From contig CAVQZD010000015.1 of NCBI GenBank assembly GCA_963718375.1, positions 1-46,792 on the forward strand: a stretch of DNA of 46,792 nt. The letters are read 5' to 3'. Every line of letters begins with the position of its first letter. The first letter of the stretch is position 1. Made by a program: the position numbers and the translations under genes. This DNA is from RBG-16-64-13 sp963718375 (GTDB taxonomy: Bacteria; Actinomycetota; Thermoleophilia; RBG-16-64-13). Shown piece by piece: positions 1-8,186 of this stretch. The notes beneath the pieces are model-generated. The model saw only the letters and a program-made list of their open reading frames with translations. It ran no database searches and was not told the origin of the DNA.

Positions 1-33
1 TCGGCTGATCCAGCTACCCACCGGGAGCGCTAC

Positions 34-1205
34 ATGAACGAACTCCGCATAGACATAGAGAACTGCTACGGAATTCGCTCCCTCAAGGCGAGCTTTGATT
101 TCTCGAAGTGCAGTGCCTTTGCGATCTACCGCCCCGAACGGAGCAATGAAGTCATCTCTGGCTCAGACGTTCAAGGACGTAGCCGATTCCAAACCATCCA
201 AGGATAGAGTGTTCCCTTCGCGCGTCTGCAGGAGGAGCATCACCGATGACGCGGACAAGAGATTGACCCGAACACCGTCTTGGTCGTCCGGCCGTATGAC
301 GAGTTCTTCGGCCACAACGAAAAGACGTCTACGCTTCTGGTGGATGCAAAGCTTCGGACTGGTATGAGCAGCTACATGAAGGCATCGACAAGTCCGGGCT
401 GCACTTGTCAAGGCGCTCAAGGCGCAGTCGGGTTCACGAATGGACATAGAGGCCGAGATCTCTTCCACGTTCACGAAGAGCGCCGACCAGTTTCACCTGC
501 GCTGACCCGAGTCAAGGACGAGCTTCTTGCGCAGTCGGACGCCCCGTTTGCAGACATCCGCTACGACGTTGTGTTTGACGAGAAAGTGCTGGCTCTGTTG
601 GCGACCAAGGACTTCAGGACCGCCCTCGCAGACTCCACGTCAGGAAATACAATGAGCTGCTTGCTGGCTCAACGTACTTCAAGCGTCGGTCGGTAACTCT
701 ACGACGCGGCCACAATCGCAAAGAGCCTTGCTGACAATGGGTTCTTCGCGGCTCAACGTAGCGTTCGCCTCAATGCCGACGAGGTGTTGGAGATCAGCAG
801 CGTTGAGCAGCTGGAACAGCTGATCGCCAAGGAGAAGGAAGGAATCAGCAACAATCCGGACCTCAGGAAGAAAGTTCGCCGAGATCGAGAAGCTGATCAC
901 CAAGAATACGAACGTCCGTGAGTTCCAGGCTTTCTGGACGACCACGAGGAACTGCTTCCCGAGCTGGCAAATGTGGAATTCTCGGGAGACTGTGGAAATC
1001 CTATTTTGAAGGCCTGCCAGGATCTCTATGAGGAAACCCTGGAAAAATACAGGGCTGCCGACAAGCGAAAGAGGGAGATCGAAGAGGAGGCCTCCAGGCA
1101 GCGCACGCAGTGGGAAGCCGTCATTGACATCTTCAACAGTCGCTTCTTCGTGCCATTCAAGCTCGTTGCCAAGAATCGAATCCCGGTAATCCTGGGGAAG
1201 AGGCA
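34..1205 (+). pseudogene. 5' part of an ABC/SMC-like ATPase gene, broken by about ten frame changes
   Basis: The start is ATG at 34, preceded by GGGAG. Reading across frames gives a coherent ATPase N-terminus: MNELRIDIENCYGIRSLKA, then a Walker A (YAPNGAMKSSLAQTF, about 128-172), VLVVRPYDEFFGHNEKTSTL (about 274-330), a charged helical stretch likely to be coiled coil (about 750-920) and another (EETLEKYRAADKRKREIEEE, about 1030-1090). The frame must change near 130, 258, 355, 398, 502, 638, 693, 872, 933 and 1200. Each segment stays protein-like with no clear in-frame nonsense codon. That suits indel errors at a low-coverage contig end at least as well as a decayed gene. The C-terminal half follows intact from 1206. 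The reconstructed protein would be about 725 residues. The family resembles solitary AAA/ABC ATPases found in phage-defence loci, but I cannot name the subfamily. Confidence 0.6.
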
Positions 1206-2210
1206 ATGCTGAGCCTCGGATTCGTCTTTGAGGATGGGGAGGATACTGCGGAGGTTGACAAGAGCGACCTGCTCCAGGTGCTCAGCTCAGGCGAGAAGAA
1301 GGCTCTATACATACTGAATGTCATCTTCGAGATTGAGGTCAGGAAGCAGTCTGGGCAGGAGACCGTCTTTGTGATCGACGACATCGCGGACTCGTTCGAC
1401 TACAAGAACAAATACGCGATCATCCAGTACCTCAAGGACATATCCGAGCAAGGCCGTTTCAAAGAAATGCTTTTGACCCACAACTTCGATTTCTTCCGCA
1501 CAGTGAACAGTCGGTTCATCCCGTATCAGAATTGTCTTATGGCCGTGAGGACTTCCGATGGGATCACGCTACATCAGGCACATGGCATACAGAACATATT
1601 CGTGAATGACTGGAAGAAGGCGTTCTTTACGGATCCGAAGAAGCGCATTGCTTCAATCCCGTTCATCAGAAACATCCTGGAGTACACAAAGGGCCTGGAT
1701 GACCCGGACTATGGGAAGTTGACTGCCCTGCTGCACTGGAAGGCTGGTTCAGCGGCGGTTAGCCAGAGGGAGTTGGACCAGATATTCAATGGTCTATTCG
1801 ACGGCGGCGGGGCGTGGGCCTACGGCGACCAGGCCGTGCTCGACTGCCTAGACTCTCAGGCTTGTAGTTGTCTGGGGGCTGGAGATGGTACGAATTTCGA
1901 GAACAAGATCGTACTGGCTATTGCCATTCGCTTGGCCGCAGAGAGATTCATGGAGGATGCCATAAACGACACAGCATTCGTGGCCGGTATTACCTCCAAC
2001 CAGACCTCAACTCTGTTTGCGAAGTACCGCGAGATGTTTCCCGATGAGACCGACGCCCTGGAGGTCATCGACCTGGTGCTGCTCATGACTCCCGAGAACA
2101 TCCACCTGAATTCGTTCATGTATGAGCCCATTCTTGACATGTCCGACGAGCATCTTCGCAAGCTATACGCGAGGGTATCGGAGCTGCGTGAAGCGTCTGC
2201 GAGGTCTTGA
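1206..2210 (+). CDS. ABC/SMC-like ATPase, C-terminal half (signature, Walker B, H-loop)
   Basis: This 334-aa open frame is the intact C-terminal half of the ATPase that begins at 34; its ATG is probably an internal methionine, not the native start. It has an ABC signature (LSSGEKKALYILNVIFEIE, about residues 27-45), a Walker B (VFVIDDIADSFD, about 56-67) and an H-loop (LLTHNFDFFRTV, about 92-103). There is no TOPRIM or HNH motif, so it is not an OLD nuclease or a typical PtuA. The remaining 200 residues are helical and unrecognised. The gene ends 67 nt before the 1210-aa gene on the same strand, so they probably share an operon. Base composition looks lower in GC than in the rest of the window. 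A role in anti-phage defence is inference from family and context. Confidence 0.7.
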   Translation: MLSLGFVFEDGEDTAEVDKSDLLQVLSSGEKKALYILNVIFEIEVRKQSGQETVFVIDDIADSFDYKNKYAIIQYLKDISEQGRFKEMLLTHNFDFFRTVNSRFIPYQNCLMAVRTSDGITLHQAHGIQNIFVNDWKKAFFTDPKKRIASIPFIRNILEYTKGLDDPDYGKLTALLHWKAGSAAVSQRELDQIFNGLFDGGGAWAYGDQAVLDCLDSQACSCLGAGDGTNFENKIVLAIAIRLAAERFMEDAINDTAFVAGITSNQTSTLFAKYREMFPDETDALEVIDLVLLMTPENIHLNSFMYEPILDMSDEHLRKLYARVSELREASARS

Positions 2211-2277
2211 CTCCAATGCGAACAAGGCGGCAAGAACGGCCACAGGATAGAGCCTTGTTGTCGCACACGGAGTCGAC

Positions 2278-5200
2278 GTGCTAGACGACTGTGGTGGCAG
2301 TCTGTGGAATGAGGATCGAAGACGCCTTCATGAGCGACTGCAGCAAGTCAGTCCGAAGCTTGCGGGTCTGTATCACCTAGCGATCCACTTGATAGACGAG
2401 TCGCCCCACAGTTGGGAGGACAAGGCTCGTCTATCTCTTATTGGTCACTGTTTTCGTGAATTGATGAACGGGCTTCCAGATGCACTGAAGGACGTTGAAG
2501 GAGTACCAACCAGCAATCGGCCAGAGGAGAACAAAAGCCTGGATGGACTCCTCAGAGCGCACGAGTCCTACCGGGGCGAGCCGATTGACCAATCAAACTC
2601 TGCTACACCCCAGGCGTCGGAACAGCCATCTCTGGTTTCCGTTCCGAAGGACCTCGTGGATGCTTTGGATCGGTTCGTGGCTGCTCGAGAGGAAAGTGGT
2701 CGCGTCATACGGGGGCGTGACGCTGCTGCCGTACTCGGGGATGTCAATGTCCATAGCCCAGCGCTGGGACCCTGGGGGCGAGCACGTGACTTCTTCGTGA
2801 GTTGCACTCATCTTGACCGTCACTATTCGATTGACGATGCGATAGAAACCTCGCCAATTGCGAACATTGTGATGGGTCATGCATGCACAGTGGAGGCCGC
2901 CCTCCGGGTGAGACTCGGCCAGTTCTTTGACAGCTACCTGGAGATCGAAGACGTTGTCTCCAGCGCGAACCAAATGGCCGCCGAGCAAACGGACGGAATA
3001 GGCCGATACCGTATTCCCGACGACACAGAAGTGACCGCTGCTCTCTCGCGTCTCGGGAAACTGCCTCTCCGCAGAGCGTTTTACTCGACACTTGAAAACC
3101 CAAACTGGGTCATCCCGCTGTTCAAGAACGGGGCATTCAAGAATCCTCCCGAGACTTCCGTGATGCCAGATGGCTTGGTTCGGTCAGATCCTTGGTCTGA
3201 GATTGACTACCTCGTTCGAATGGCACCCATTGTCAGCAAGGAGGTTACGGAGGTATTTGAAGATATCGCAGGACTAGACAACCAATGGCTTCGTCGCGGA
3301 ATCATGGAGGCAGCGTCGCAACTCATACCGGCGGATGCGGCCAAGCTTGTGCCCTTCATCAAGGAATGGCCTAAGAACAAGTTGGCTAACTTCAGAATCC
3401 ACCCGAATGATATTGTCCGATTGATTGTTCGACTTCTAGAGAACGGTCAGCATTCTGTGGGCTCTAGTCTGGCCGATGTCTATTTTGAACCACGACCTGC
3501 AGAGCAGACGACCAAGTTCAGGCTCCCGGAACCCGCAGCCGGACTGGAGGCATACTGGTATGCGGTAAACCTTCCGGCTGTAGCTCGGGCTCTCGGCGAG
3601 AGGAGTCGAATACCCACGCTGCTTCGTTGGCTACGAAAGCACGAAGAGTACTCCCGATCCGACAAGAAGAAGCCGCTGTATGACACAAGCCACATCTGGC
3701 GGCCCTTCATTCGCGAACCGGAAGAGCACAACGTCCACGAGATAGCTGACGCCCTAGTTGATGCAACCCGTGACGCGTTGATTGATGAAGCGAAGTCATC
3801 CGGCGATCGCCTGGCCGGACTGATCGACGACAAGGAACCACTGCTGAGACGCATTGCCTTGTATGCGCTGGCGGTGGCAATTGCCGAGACTGAAGACAAG
3901 ACTCTCGATTCGGCTTTGACAGACCGCGAGAAATGCTTGGCGAAGGTGGCAGCCAAGGTTCTCGGCAACGAGGAGTTTCTTGAGGGTGAGTACTACAACG
4001 AGTACTTGCCTTTCCTACAAGCCAGCCTAGCTTGGCCTCGCGGAGTTGATCCAGACCTCATTGTCAGCGTGATTGAAGTGGGACCTCCGTGGACAAAGGA
4101 TGAGAGACGTGAGCGCATTGCCAAACACAGCGAGGATCCCGACGAGGTTGACGCCAATATCAGGCGCACTGAGAGACGCTGGCAACAACGACTACTCTCT
4201 GGTCTAGATGCCAGTCTTCTCCCGAAGAGACTGTCCGAACTGCAGACTGAGGTTGATGCCGAGTATGGTGCGTATGAGGAAGATGATCGATTGACACGAG
4301 GTGGGACGTTCATTGGTCCGACCAGCCCGGTAGACGTTGAGGCTCTTAGCGGAATGACCGACGATGATTTGCTTCGTCAACTACTGTCTTGGCATCCGGA
4401 CAAGCGTCAATGGGCTGGCCCTAGTCACGAGGGCCAGAGTCGAGCCTTGACTGAGGCGGTGGCGAGCAAGCCCGGCCGGTTGTCTGATCGCGTAGACGAA
4501 CTGAAGAACCTAAGGCCGATCTACATCAAAGGGGTTGTGCGTGGCTGGAAGGCGGCCGTGGAGGCTAAGAACCCCCTGCCCTGGAAAGAGATTCTCCCGC
4601 TGTGCGAATGGGTCGTTGGGCTTGACGAAGACGTGGAGCTTGAATCCGAGGGAGATCCGTTTGATGACGACAAGGATTATCGGCAACTCAAACTAGAGGT
4701 CCTGCGACTTCTCGAATCTGCATTGGGCTTAGGGTCAGATGAAGCTGCCCACGGGTTCGAGGCGACAGATGCCCCGCGCATCGTAGCCATGCTCAGTGTC
4801 TATGCTGAGAACGAAGAGCCGACTCCGGAGTACGAGGCTCAGTACGGCGGCTCAAACATGGACCCGCTGACACTGTCACTGAACGCCGTTCGGCCAATTG
4901 CGATTCGAGCCCTGATCAGATTCGTGGGCCAATTTCCGTCAAGCTCGGCAGCAATTGATGCCCTTCTAGTGCTGGATCAGCATGTTGGTGAACTGGACCC
5001 ATCACTAGCCGTGGCTGCCGCATTTGGCGAAGGTGCTGGACGTCTTTACAACTCTGCTAGCGAGTGGAACAGAGATCGTGTGCCCAAGATCTTTGGGGAT
5101 GCGGTGCCCACGACTGAGTGGCAGCAGGTTGCATTGTCTACGCTGTTGTCAGTCCATCGGGTTCATGCTGGTCTTCTGGAGATGGTGCGCAAGTCCGTGG

Positions 5201-5910
5201 CAGTCACGATCGAGGAGTTGTCTGGTACTGATCTAGCACAGGGCTGGCGCAGCCACGATCGTACGTTCCCCCAACTCGTTGGAGACTGGATCGTCAGCTC
5301 ACTTGTCACCGAGGACTTGGAGCCTGACGATGAGTTGGTGGTTGCCTGGTTCAACACAGCCGATGCGACACTTCGAGGTGAGGTACTCGGCAACCTTGCG
5401 TGGCAGATCATGAGAGCAAACTACGTTCTTCCTGCCATTCTGGATCGCGTCGCTGAGTTGTGGGATCAACGTATTGAATTCGTCAGGCAAAACCCGTCAG
5501 AAGCTGCTGAGCTAACTCATGCCTATTGGCTGGGAAGGGGTGGAAAGTACGCCGTGTCTTGGTGGCTGCCCCGAATTGAGTATGCCTCATCCGTTGTTGA
5601 AGACTTCTCCCCCCATGGGATGCTTGATGAGAGCTTAATTGAGGCTTCCCAGCATGACCCAGACACTACACTGAAGATAATCGAGAATAGCCTGCGAGGT
5701 ATCTCATCATCTGGGTCTATACATCAGTACGGACTGAGGGAGCATGTTGTACCGCAGGCGATTGCCAGAGGTATGGATTCTGGTGACTCGGCTGTGGCTC
5801 AACGAGCACTTGATCTGATGAACAGACTCGGGGACGCTGGCTATATCTCGCTGAGGGATCGCGTTGAGGCTATACGCAATGGCGGTCAATCCAACCCGCA
5901 AGTGACGTGA
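2278..5910 (+). CDS. 1210-aa helical (HEAT-like) protein of unknown function, possible defence effector or sensor
   Basis: The start is GTG at 2278 with GGAG upstream. The protein is large, acidic and cytoplasmic, with no signal peptide or membrane segment, and is rich in helix-type segments reminiscent of HEAT/ARM solenoids. I see no P-loop, nuclease, protease or SIR2 motif. A recognisable stretch is NPNWVIPLFKNGAFKNPP (about residues 272-289), followed by a segment ending in DPWSEIDYLVRMA. From memory, this W-PL-G-F-PP then PW-YL-RMA pattern recurs in very large bacterial proteins of uncertain function, some next to STAND or SIR2 defence genes. It sits just downstream of the ABC-type ATPase, so a two-gene system is the simplest reading. 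The function is unknown; alternatives are a DNA-binding or phage-component-sensing scaffold. Confidence 0.7.
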   Translation: MLDDCGGSLWNEDRRRLHERLQQVSPKLAGLYHLAIHLIDESPHSWEDKARLSLIGHCFRELMNGLPDALKDVEGVPTSNRPEENKSLDGLLRAHESYRGEPIDQSNSATPQASEQPSLVSVPKDLVDALDRFVAAREESGRVIRGRDAAAVLGDVNVHSPALGPWGRARDFFVSCTHLDRHYSIDDAIETSPIANIVMGHACTVEAALRVRLGQFFDSYLEIEDVVSSANQMAAEQTDGIGRYRIPDDTEVTAALSRLGKLPLRRAFYSTLENPNWVIPLFKNGAFKNPPETSVMPDGLVRSDPWSEIDYLVRMAPIVSKEVTEVFEDIAGLDNQWLRRGIMEAASQLIPADAAKLVPFIKEWPKNKLANFRIHPNDIVRLIVRLLENGQHSVGSSLADVYFEPRPAEQTTKFRLPEPAAGLEAYWYAVNLPAVARALGERSRIPTLLRWLRKHEEYSRSDKKKPLYDTSHIWRPFIREPEEHNVHEIADALVDATRDALIDEAKSSGDRLAGLIDDKEPLLRRIALYALAVAIAETEDKTLDSALTDREKCLAKVAAKVLGNEEFLEGEYYNEYLPFLQASLAWPRGVDPDLIVSVIEVGPPWTKDERRERIAKHSEDPDEVDANIRRTERRWQQRLLSGLDASLLPKRLSELQTEVDAEYGAYEEDDRLTRGGTFIGPTSPVDVEALSGMTDDDLLRQLLSWHPDKRQWAGPSHEGQSRALTEAVASKPGRLSDRVDELKNLRPIYIKGVVRGWKAAVEAKNPLPWKEILPLCEWVVGLDEDVELESEGDPFDDDKDYRQLKLEVLRLLESALGLGSDEAAHGFEATDAPRIVAMLSVYAENEEPTPEYEAQYGGSNMDPLTLSLNAVRPIAIRALIRFVGQFPSSSAAIDALLVLDQHVGELDPSLAVAAAFGEGAGRLYNSASEWNRDRVPKIFGDAVPTTEWQQVALSTLLSVHRVHAGLLEMVRKSVAVTIEELSGTDLAQGWRSHDRTFPQLVGDWIVSSLVTEDLEPDDELVVAWFNTADATLRGEVLGNLAWQIMRANYVLPAILDRVAELWDQRIEFVRQNPSEAAELTHAYWLGRGGKYAVSWWLPRIEYASSVVEDFSPHGMLDESLIEASQHDPDTTLKIIENSLRGISSSGSIHQYGLREHVVPQAIARGMDSGDSAVAQRALDLMNRLGDAGYISLRDRVEAIRNGGQSNPQVT

Positions 5911-5929
5911 TCTACCCACCTCGTGCGTC

Positions 5930-6427
5930 CTAGGATCGAGCGCGCCCGCGACTGTCTCGCATTTGGACTCCGCGCCTTATCAGCTGCCTGCGCACAGCAG
6001 AGCGATCCGCCCGGACAGCTTTGCCGACATCCGTTAGGGAGAGGCCAGACTCGTACAGTCGTTGAGCCTTGTCAATCCGCTCAGGTGTGAGTTTGAGGCG
6101 ACGCATCTCGATTCCGCGCGACGTGAGCCACCTGCTCACCGTCTCGCGGTGACACTCGAACCGAGCGGCAAGTTCGCGAATCGAGGAGCCCTGAAGGTAA
6201 CCTTCAACTAGCTGGTCGACTTGATCATCACTTAGACGGTCATAGTGCTGATACTGGCGGCGAGGGAGGGGGCAGGTCTGCGGACCGGTGTGGGTGTTGC
6301 CCTGCTTGACGGACGCCGTATACTGGAATAAGGCGAAGTATTTGTTTGCATCAGCATCCGATAGGCCCACCAATCGTTCAGGGTCGTTTGGCCCGCTGGT
6401 CGCAGTCAGCGACCAGCGCTCGCTCAC
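5930..6427 (-). CDS. double helix-turn-helix protein, resolvase-tail-like
   Basis: This 165-aa protein probably starts at GTG (6427). Its C-terminal half holds two tandem homeodomain-like HTH units of the kind at the end of serine recombinases: LSDDQVDQLVEGYLQGSSIR with HRETVSRWLTSRGIEMRR, then LTPERIDKAQRLYESGLSLT with DRSAVRRQLIRRGV. The N-terminal 65 residues look like the linker that follows a recombinase core, but no catalytic domain is present. It could be a remnant of an integrated element or a small DNA-binding regulator. It is convergent with the 1210-aa gene, with only 19 nt between them. A perfect 7-bp inverted repeat lies 2 nt upstream of its start codon, where it could act as an autoregulatory operator. 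Confidence 0.6.
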   Translation of the reverse strand: MSERWSLTATSGPNDPERLVGLSDADANKYFALFQYTASVKQGNTHTGPQTCPLPRRQYQHYDRLSDDQVDQLVEGYLQGSSIRELAARFECHRETVSRWLTSRGIEMRRLKLTPERIDKAQRLYESGLSLTDVGKAVRADRSAVRRQLIRRGVQMRDSRGRARS

Positions 6428-6429
6428 AA

Positions 6430-6450
6430 AATGCTAAAGCTTGTAGCATT
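6430..6450. promoter_or_regulatory. perfect 7-bp inverted repeat (possible operator)
   Basis: AATGCTA at 6430-6436 and TAGCATT at 6444-6450 are perfect inverted copies separated by 7 nt. The dyad abuts the start of the minus-strand HTH gene. On the minus strand it also contains TAGCAT, which could serve as a -10 box only 3 nt before the GTG. An autoregulatory operator is inference from position. Confidence 0.35.
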
Positions 6451-6477
6451 CGTTGCCGATAACAAGAGTTTTTTTCC

Positions 6478-6506
6478 TTGCGTCGTGGGTACGAAGGAGT
6501 TATAAC
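6478..6506 (+). promoter_or_regulatory. sigma-70-type promoter for the wall-protein/sortase pair
   Basis: TTGCGT (6478-6483), a 17-nt spacer and TATAAC (6501-6506) fit a housekeeping promoter. The predicted transcript starts near 6513, leaving a leader of about 190 nt before the Thr-rich protein. A T-run at 6469-6475 lies just upstream. Confidence 0.5.
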
Positions 6507-6512
6507 AATGAT

Positions 6513-6701
6513 GTGTGTTTGTGCGCTGCGGAAGGGGTACACTCGAACTGCAGCGACACCGGGATGCAATGACCTCGGGGGAAGTCTTTGGTTGCCCAGG
6601 AGTGTTCCTCACTCCGGTCCCCTGAGAGAGCTAGTGGTGAAACCGGCCCGGAATGCCCAGGTTACTGGGTGGCGGGTGAAGCTCTCTGGGGGAGGTGGGC
6701 G
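6513..6701 (+). promoter_or_regulatory. structured 5' leader of the Thr-rich wall protein
   Basis: Long non-coding leader with several perfect stems: GGAGTG/CACTCC (6599-6604 with 6610-6615), an outer AGAGAGCT/AGCTCTCT (6625-6632 with 6680-6687), and inside it CCCAG/CTGGG around GTTA (6656-6669). The outer stem ends just before the GGAGGT ribosome-binding site (6691-6696), so folding could affect translation. I did not recognise a known riboswitch class. Confidence 0.35.
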
Positions 6702-7418
6702 ATGCGTCCAAATGCAGCCAGGCGTCTCAGAATCACTATTGTCTTCGTGGTGGCGGCTTTGGTGGCCGTTATCGCGGGGTCGGCGGTAGCGTTGGCTGAC
6801 GTGTACCCGGCTGGGGTGGCCTCCAGCGGGCTGGACCTCAGATGCATTGAGGTCACTACGACCACATGCGCTCCGACCACGACGACGTTGGCGGCGACCA
6901 CCACCACCAACGATCCGACCACGACCACCGAGGCACCGACCACGACCACCGAGGCACCGACCACGACCACCGAAGCGCCGACCACCACCACCGAAGCGCC
7001 GACCACCACCACCGAGGCACCGACTACAACGACTTTGGCGCCGACCACGACCACCGAGGCACCGACCACGACCACCGAGGCGGCGACCAGCACGACGGTG
7101 GGTCAGGTCACAAGTACGACCGCAGGGGCGACCACGACGAGCCTGGTGATCTCCGGCACGACCACGACCGCAGGGGCGACAACGACGAGTCTGGTGATCT
7201 CTGGTACGACCACGACTGTCCTCGGCAGAGTCACGAGCACCACTCAGGGATCCGGCACCACCGCATTCGGCTGGATCGACACGCCGGATGATATCCAGAC
7301 CGGCATGGGTGGCACGGCTGGCGGCGGCGGAGCACTGATAGTACTGGTACTCGCCAGCACGATGTTGGTATCCGTCTTGGTAGCCTCCGCTCTGGGGATA
7401 CGTGCTGGGATTCTGTAG
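6702..7418 (+). CDS. secreted Thr/Pro-rich cell-wall protein, putative sortase substrate
   Basis: The start is ATG at 6702 with GGAGGT five nt upstream; it gives MRPNAARRLRITIVF and then a hydrophobic signal sequence ending near VALA-DVYP. The mature 238-aa product is mostly low-complexity PTTTTEA heptads plus two copies of a 16-residue TTAGATTTSLVISG unit. This is a typical extended, probably O-glycosylated wall-spanning stalk. The C-terminus is DDIQTGMGG, then a Gly-rich stretch, a hydrophobic segment of about 20 residues and a short tail with one Arg (GIRAGIL). That layout matches a sortase sorting signal, but there is no LPXTG; IQTG is the only similar tetrapeptide. The gene ends 17 nt before a class F-like sortase, which supports it as the substrate. 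What it displays is unclear because there is no folded domain. Confidence 0.7.
   Translation: MRPNAARRLRITIVFVVAALVAVIAGSAVALADVYPAGVASSGLDLRCIEVTTTTCAPTTTTLAATTTTNDPTTTTEAPTTTTEAPTTTTEAPTTTTEAPTTTTEAPTTTTLAPTTTTEAPTTTTEAATSTTVGQVTSTTAGATTTSLVISGTTTTAGATTTSLVISGTTTTVLGRVTSTTQGSGTTAFGWIDTPDDIQTGMGGTAGGGGALIVLVLASTMLVSVLVASALGIRAGIL
6912..7079 (+). repeat. eight 21-nt coding tandem repeats (PTTTTE heptads)
   Basis: Eight consecutive 21-nt units encode DPTTTTE, four APTTTTE, APTTTTL and two APTTTTE. Copies differ mainly at third positions. The copy number is probably variable between strains. Confidence 0.85.
7110..7205 (+). repeat. two 48-nt coding tandem repeats
   Basis: Two direct copies (7110-7157, 7158-7205) encode T-S/T-TTAGATTTSLVISG. 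They lie just after the heptad array within the same wall-protein gene. Confidence 0.8.
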
Positions 7419-7435
7419 CGAAATAAGAGGCACCC

Positions 7436-8137
7436 GTGCCTGTGTATCCGACTAACGCGGAAACCGACAGACAAGGGGAGGGGCGCCGGTCACCCAAAGG
7501 GGGACGGGCGCCCCTCATGATACTGCTGTCGGTCGCGAGCCTCTTGGTCCTGCTAGGCTTCTTCGTCCATGGGGACTCACAGGCCACATCTGAGGTTCAG
7601 GTCGCAGAGGCGAGCACCACGACTTCCACTGTGGCCAGCACGGCGGCGTCCACTACTGTGGCGGAGACTCCTACCACGGCTGCGATCTTTCACCCGATCA
7701 ATGACCCCAAACGGATCGTCATCCCATCGATCGGTGTGGACGCGTCAGTGGTGCCAGTGGGGCTACTTGCGAACGGTAGCATGGAGACTCCTCGCCAAGG
7801 CAGGGTAGGTTGGTATTCGCCTGGCCCGGTACCCGGGGAGCAAGGCCCCTCGGTACTCATCGGCCACGTAGACAATACGAAGGGCGCGGATGTTTTCTAC
7901 AAGCTGAAGTGGGTCGAGCCCGGTGCTGAGGTGTTCGTATACGGTGAGGAGGGTGACCCCGCTGTGTTCGTGATCGACTCGCTCGAGCAGCAACCGAAGA
8001 GCGAACTGCCCAAGGATCGCATCTGGGAATACTCCGGCTCTGCTCTGATCAGGCTCATCACCTGCGGCGGTGAGTTCGACCGCACATCTCGTCATTACCT
8101 CTCCAACGTCATCGTGTACGGGCATCTGGTGCGCTAG
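7436..8137 (+). CDS. class F-type sortase (membrane transpeptidase)
   Basis: This 233-aa protein starts at GTG (7436). It has a cytoplasmic N-terminus, one membrane anchor (LMILLSVASLLVLLGFFV, about residues 27-44), a Ser/Thr-rich linker and a sortase beta-barrel. Catalytic residues are visible: His in SVLIGHVD, Cys in LIRLITCGGEFD and Arg in FDRTSRHYLSNVIVYG. The compact single-anchor form and the surrounding sequence fit the class F sortases common in Actinomycetota. It acts outside the membrane, cleaving sorting signals and joining proteins to the cell wall. It follows the Thr-rich protein by 17 nt in the same direction, so that protein is the probable client. The gene ends before the NiCo riboswitch. 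Confidence 0.85.
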   Translation: MPVYPTNAETDRQGEGRRSPKGGRAPLMILLSVASLLVLLGFFVHGDSQATSEVQVAEASTTTSTVASTAASTTVAETPTTAAIFHPINDPKRIVIPSIGVDASVVPVGLLANGSMETPRQGRVGWYSPGPVPGEQGPSVLIGHVDNTKGADVFYKLKWVEPGAEVFVYGEEGDPAVFVIDSLEQQPKSELPKDRIWEYSGSALIRLITCGGEFDRTSRHYLSNVIVYGHLVR

Positions 8138-8154
8138 GGCTTGCCACTGGGGGG

Positions 8155-8183
8155 TTGCCCTCCCGCGGTAGACGTTTTATACT
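8155..8183 (+). promoter_or_regulatory. promoter of the riboswitch-CDF transcript
   Basis: TTGCCC (8155-8160), a 17-nt spacer and TATACT (8178-8183) form a good sigma-70 promoter. The start would fall around 8188-8191, right at the first conserved bases of the aptamer, so the aptamer's closing stem must be very short. Confidence 0.55.
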
Positions 8184-8186
8184 TCG

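Noticed and set aside
6508..6789. Small ORF starting with ATGATG behind AAGGAG at 6495-6500
   Set aside because: The spacing is good, but TTATAAC there is better read as a -10 box. The peptide has no recognisable features and overlaps the signal peptide of the wall protein in another frame.
6609..7433. Long minus-strand and alternative-frame ORFs over the Thr-rich repeats
   Set aside because: They are shadows of the ACC-rich tandem repeats and encode only Gly/Arg, Val/Gly or Pro/Arg low complexity.
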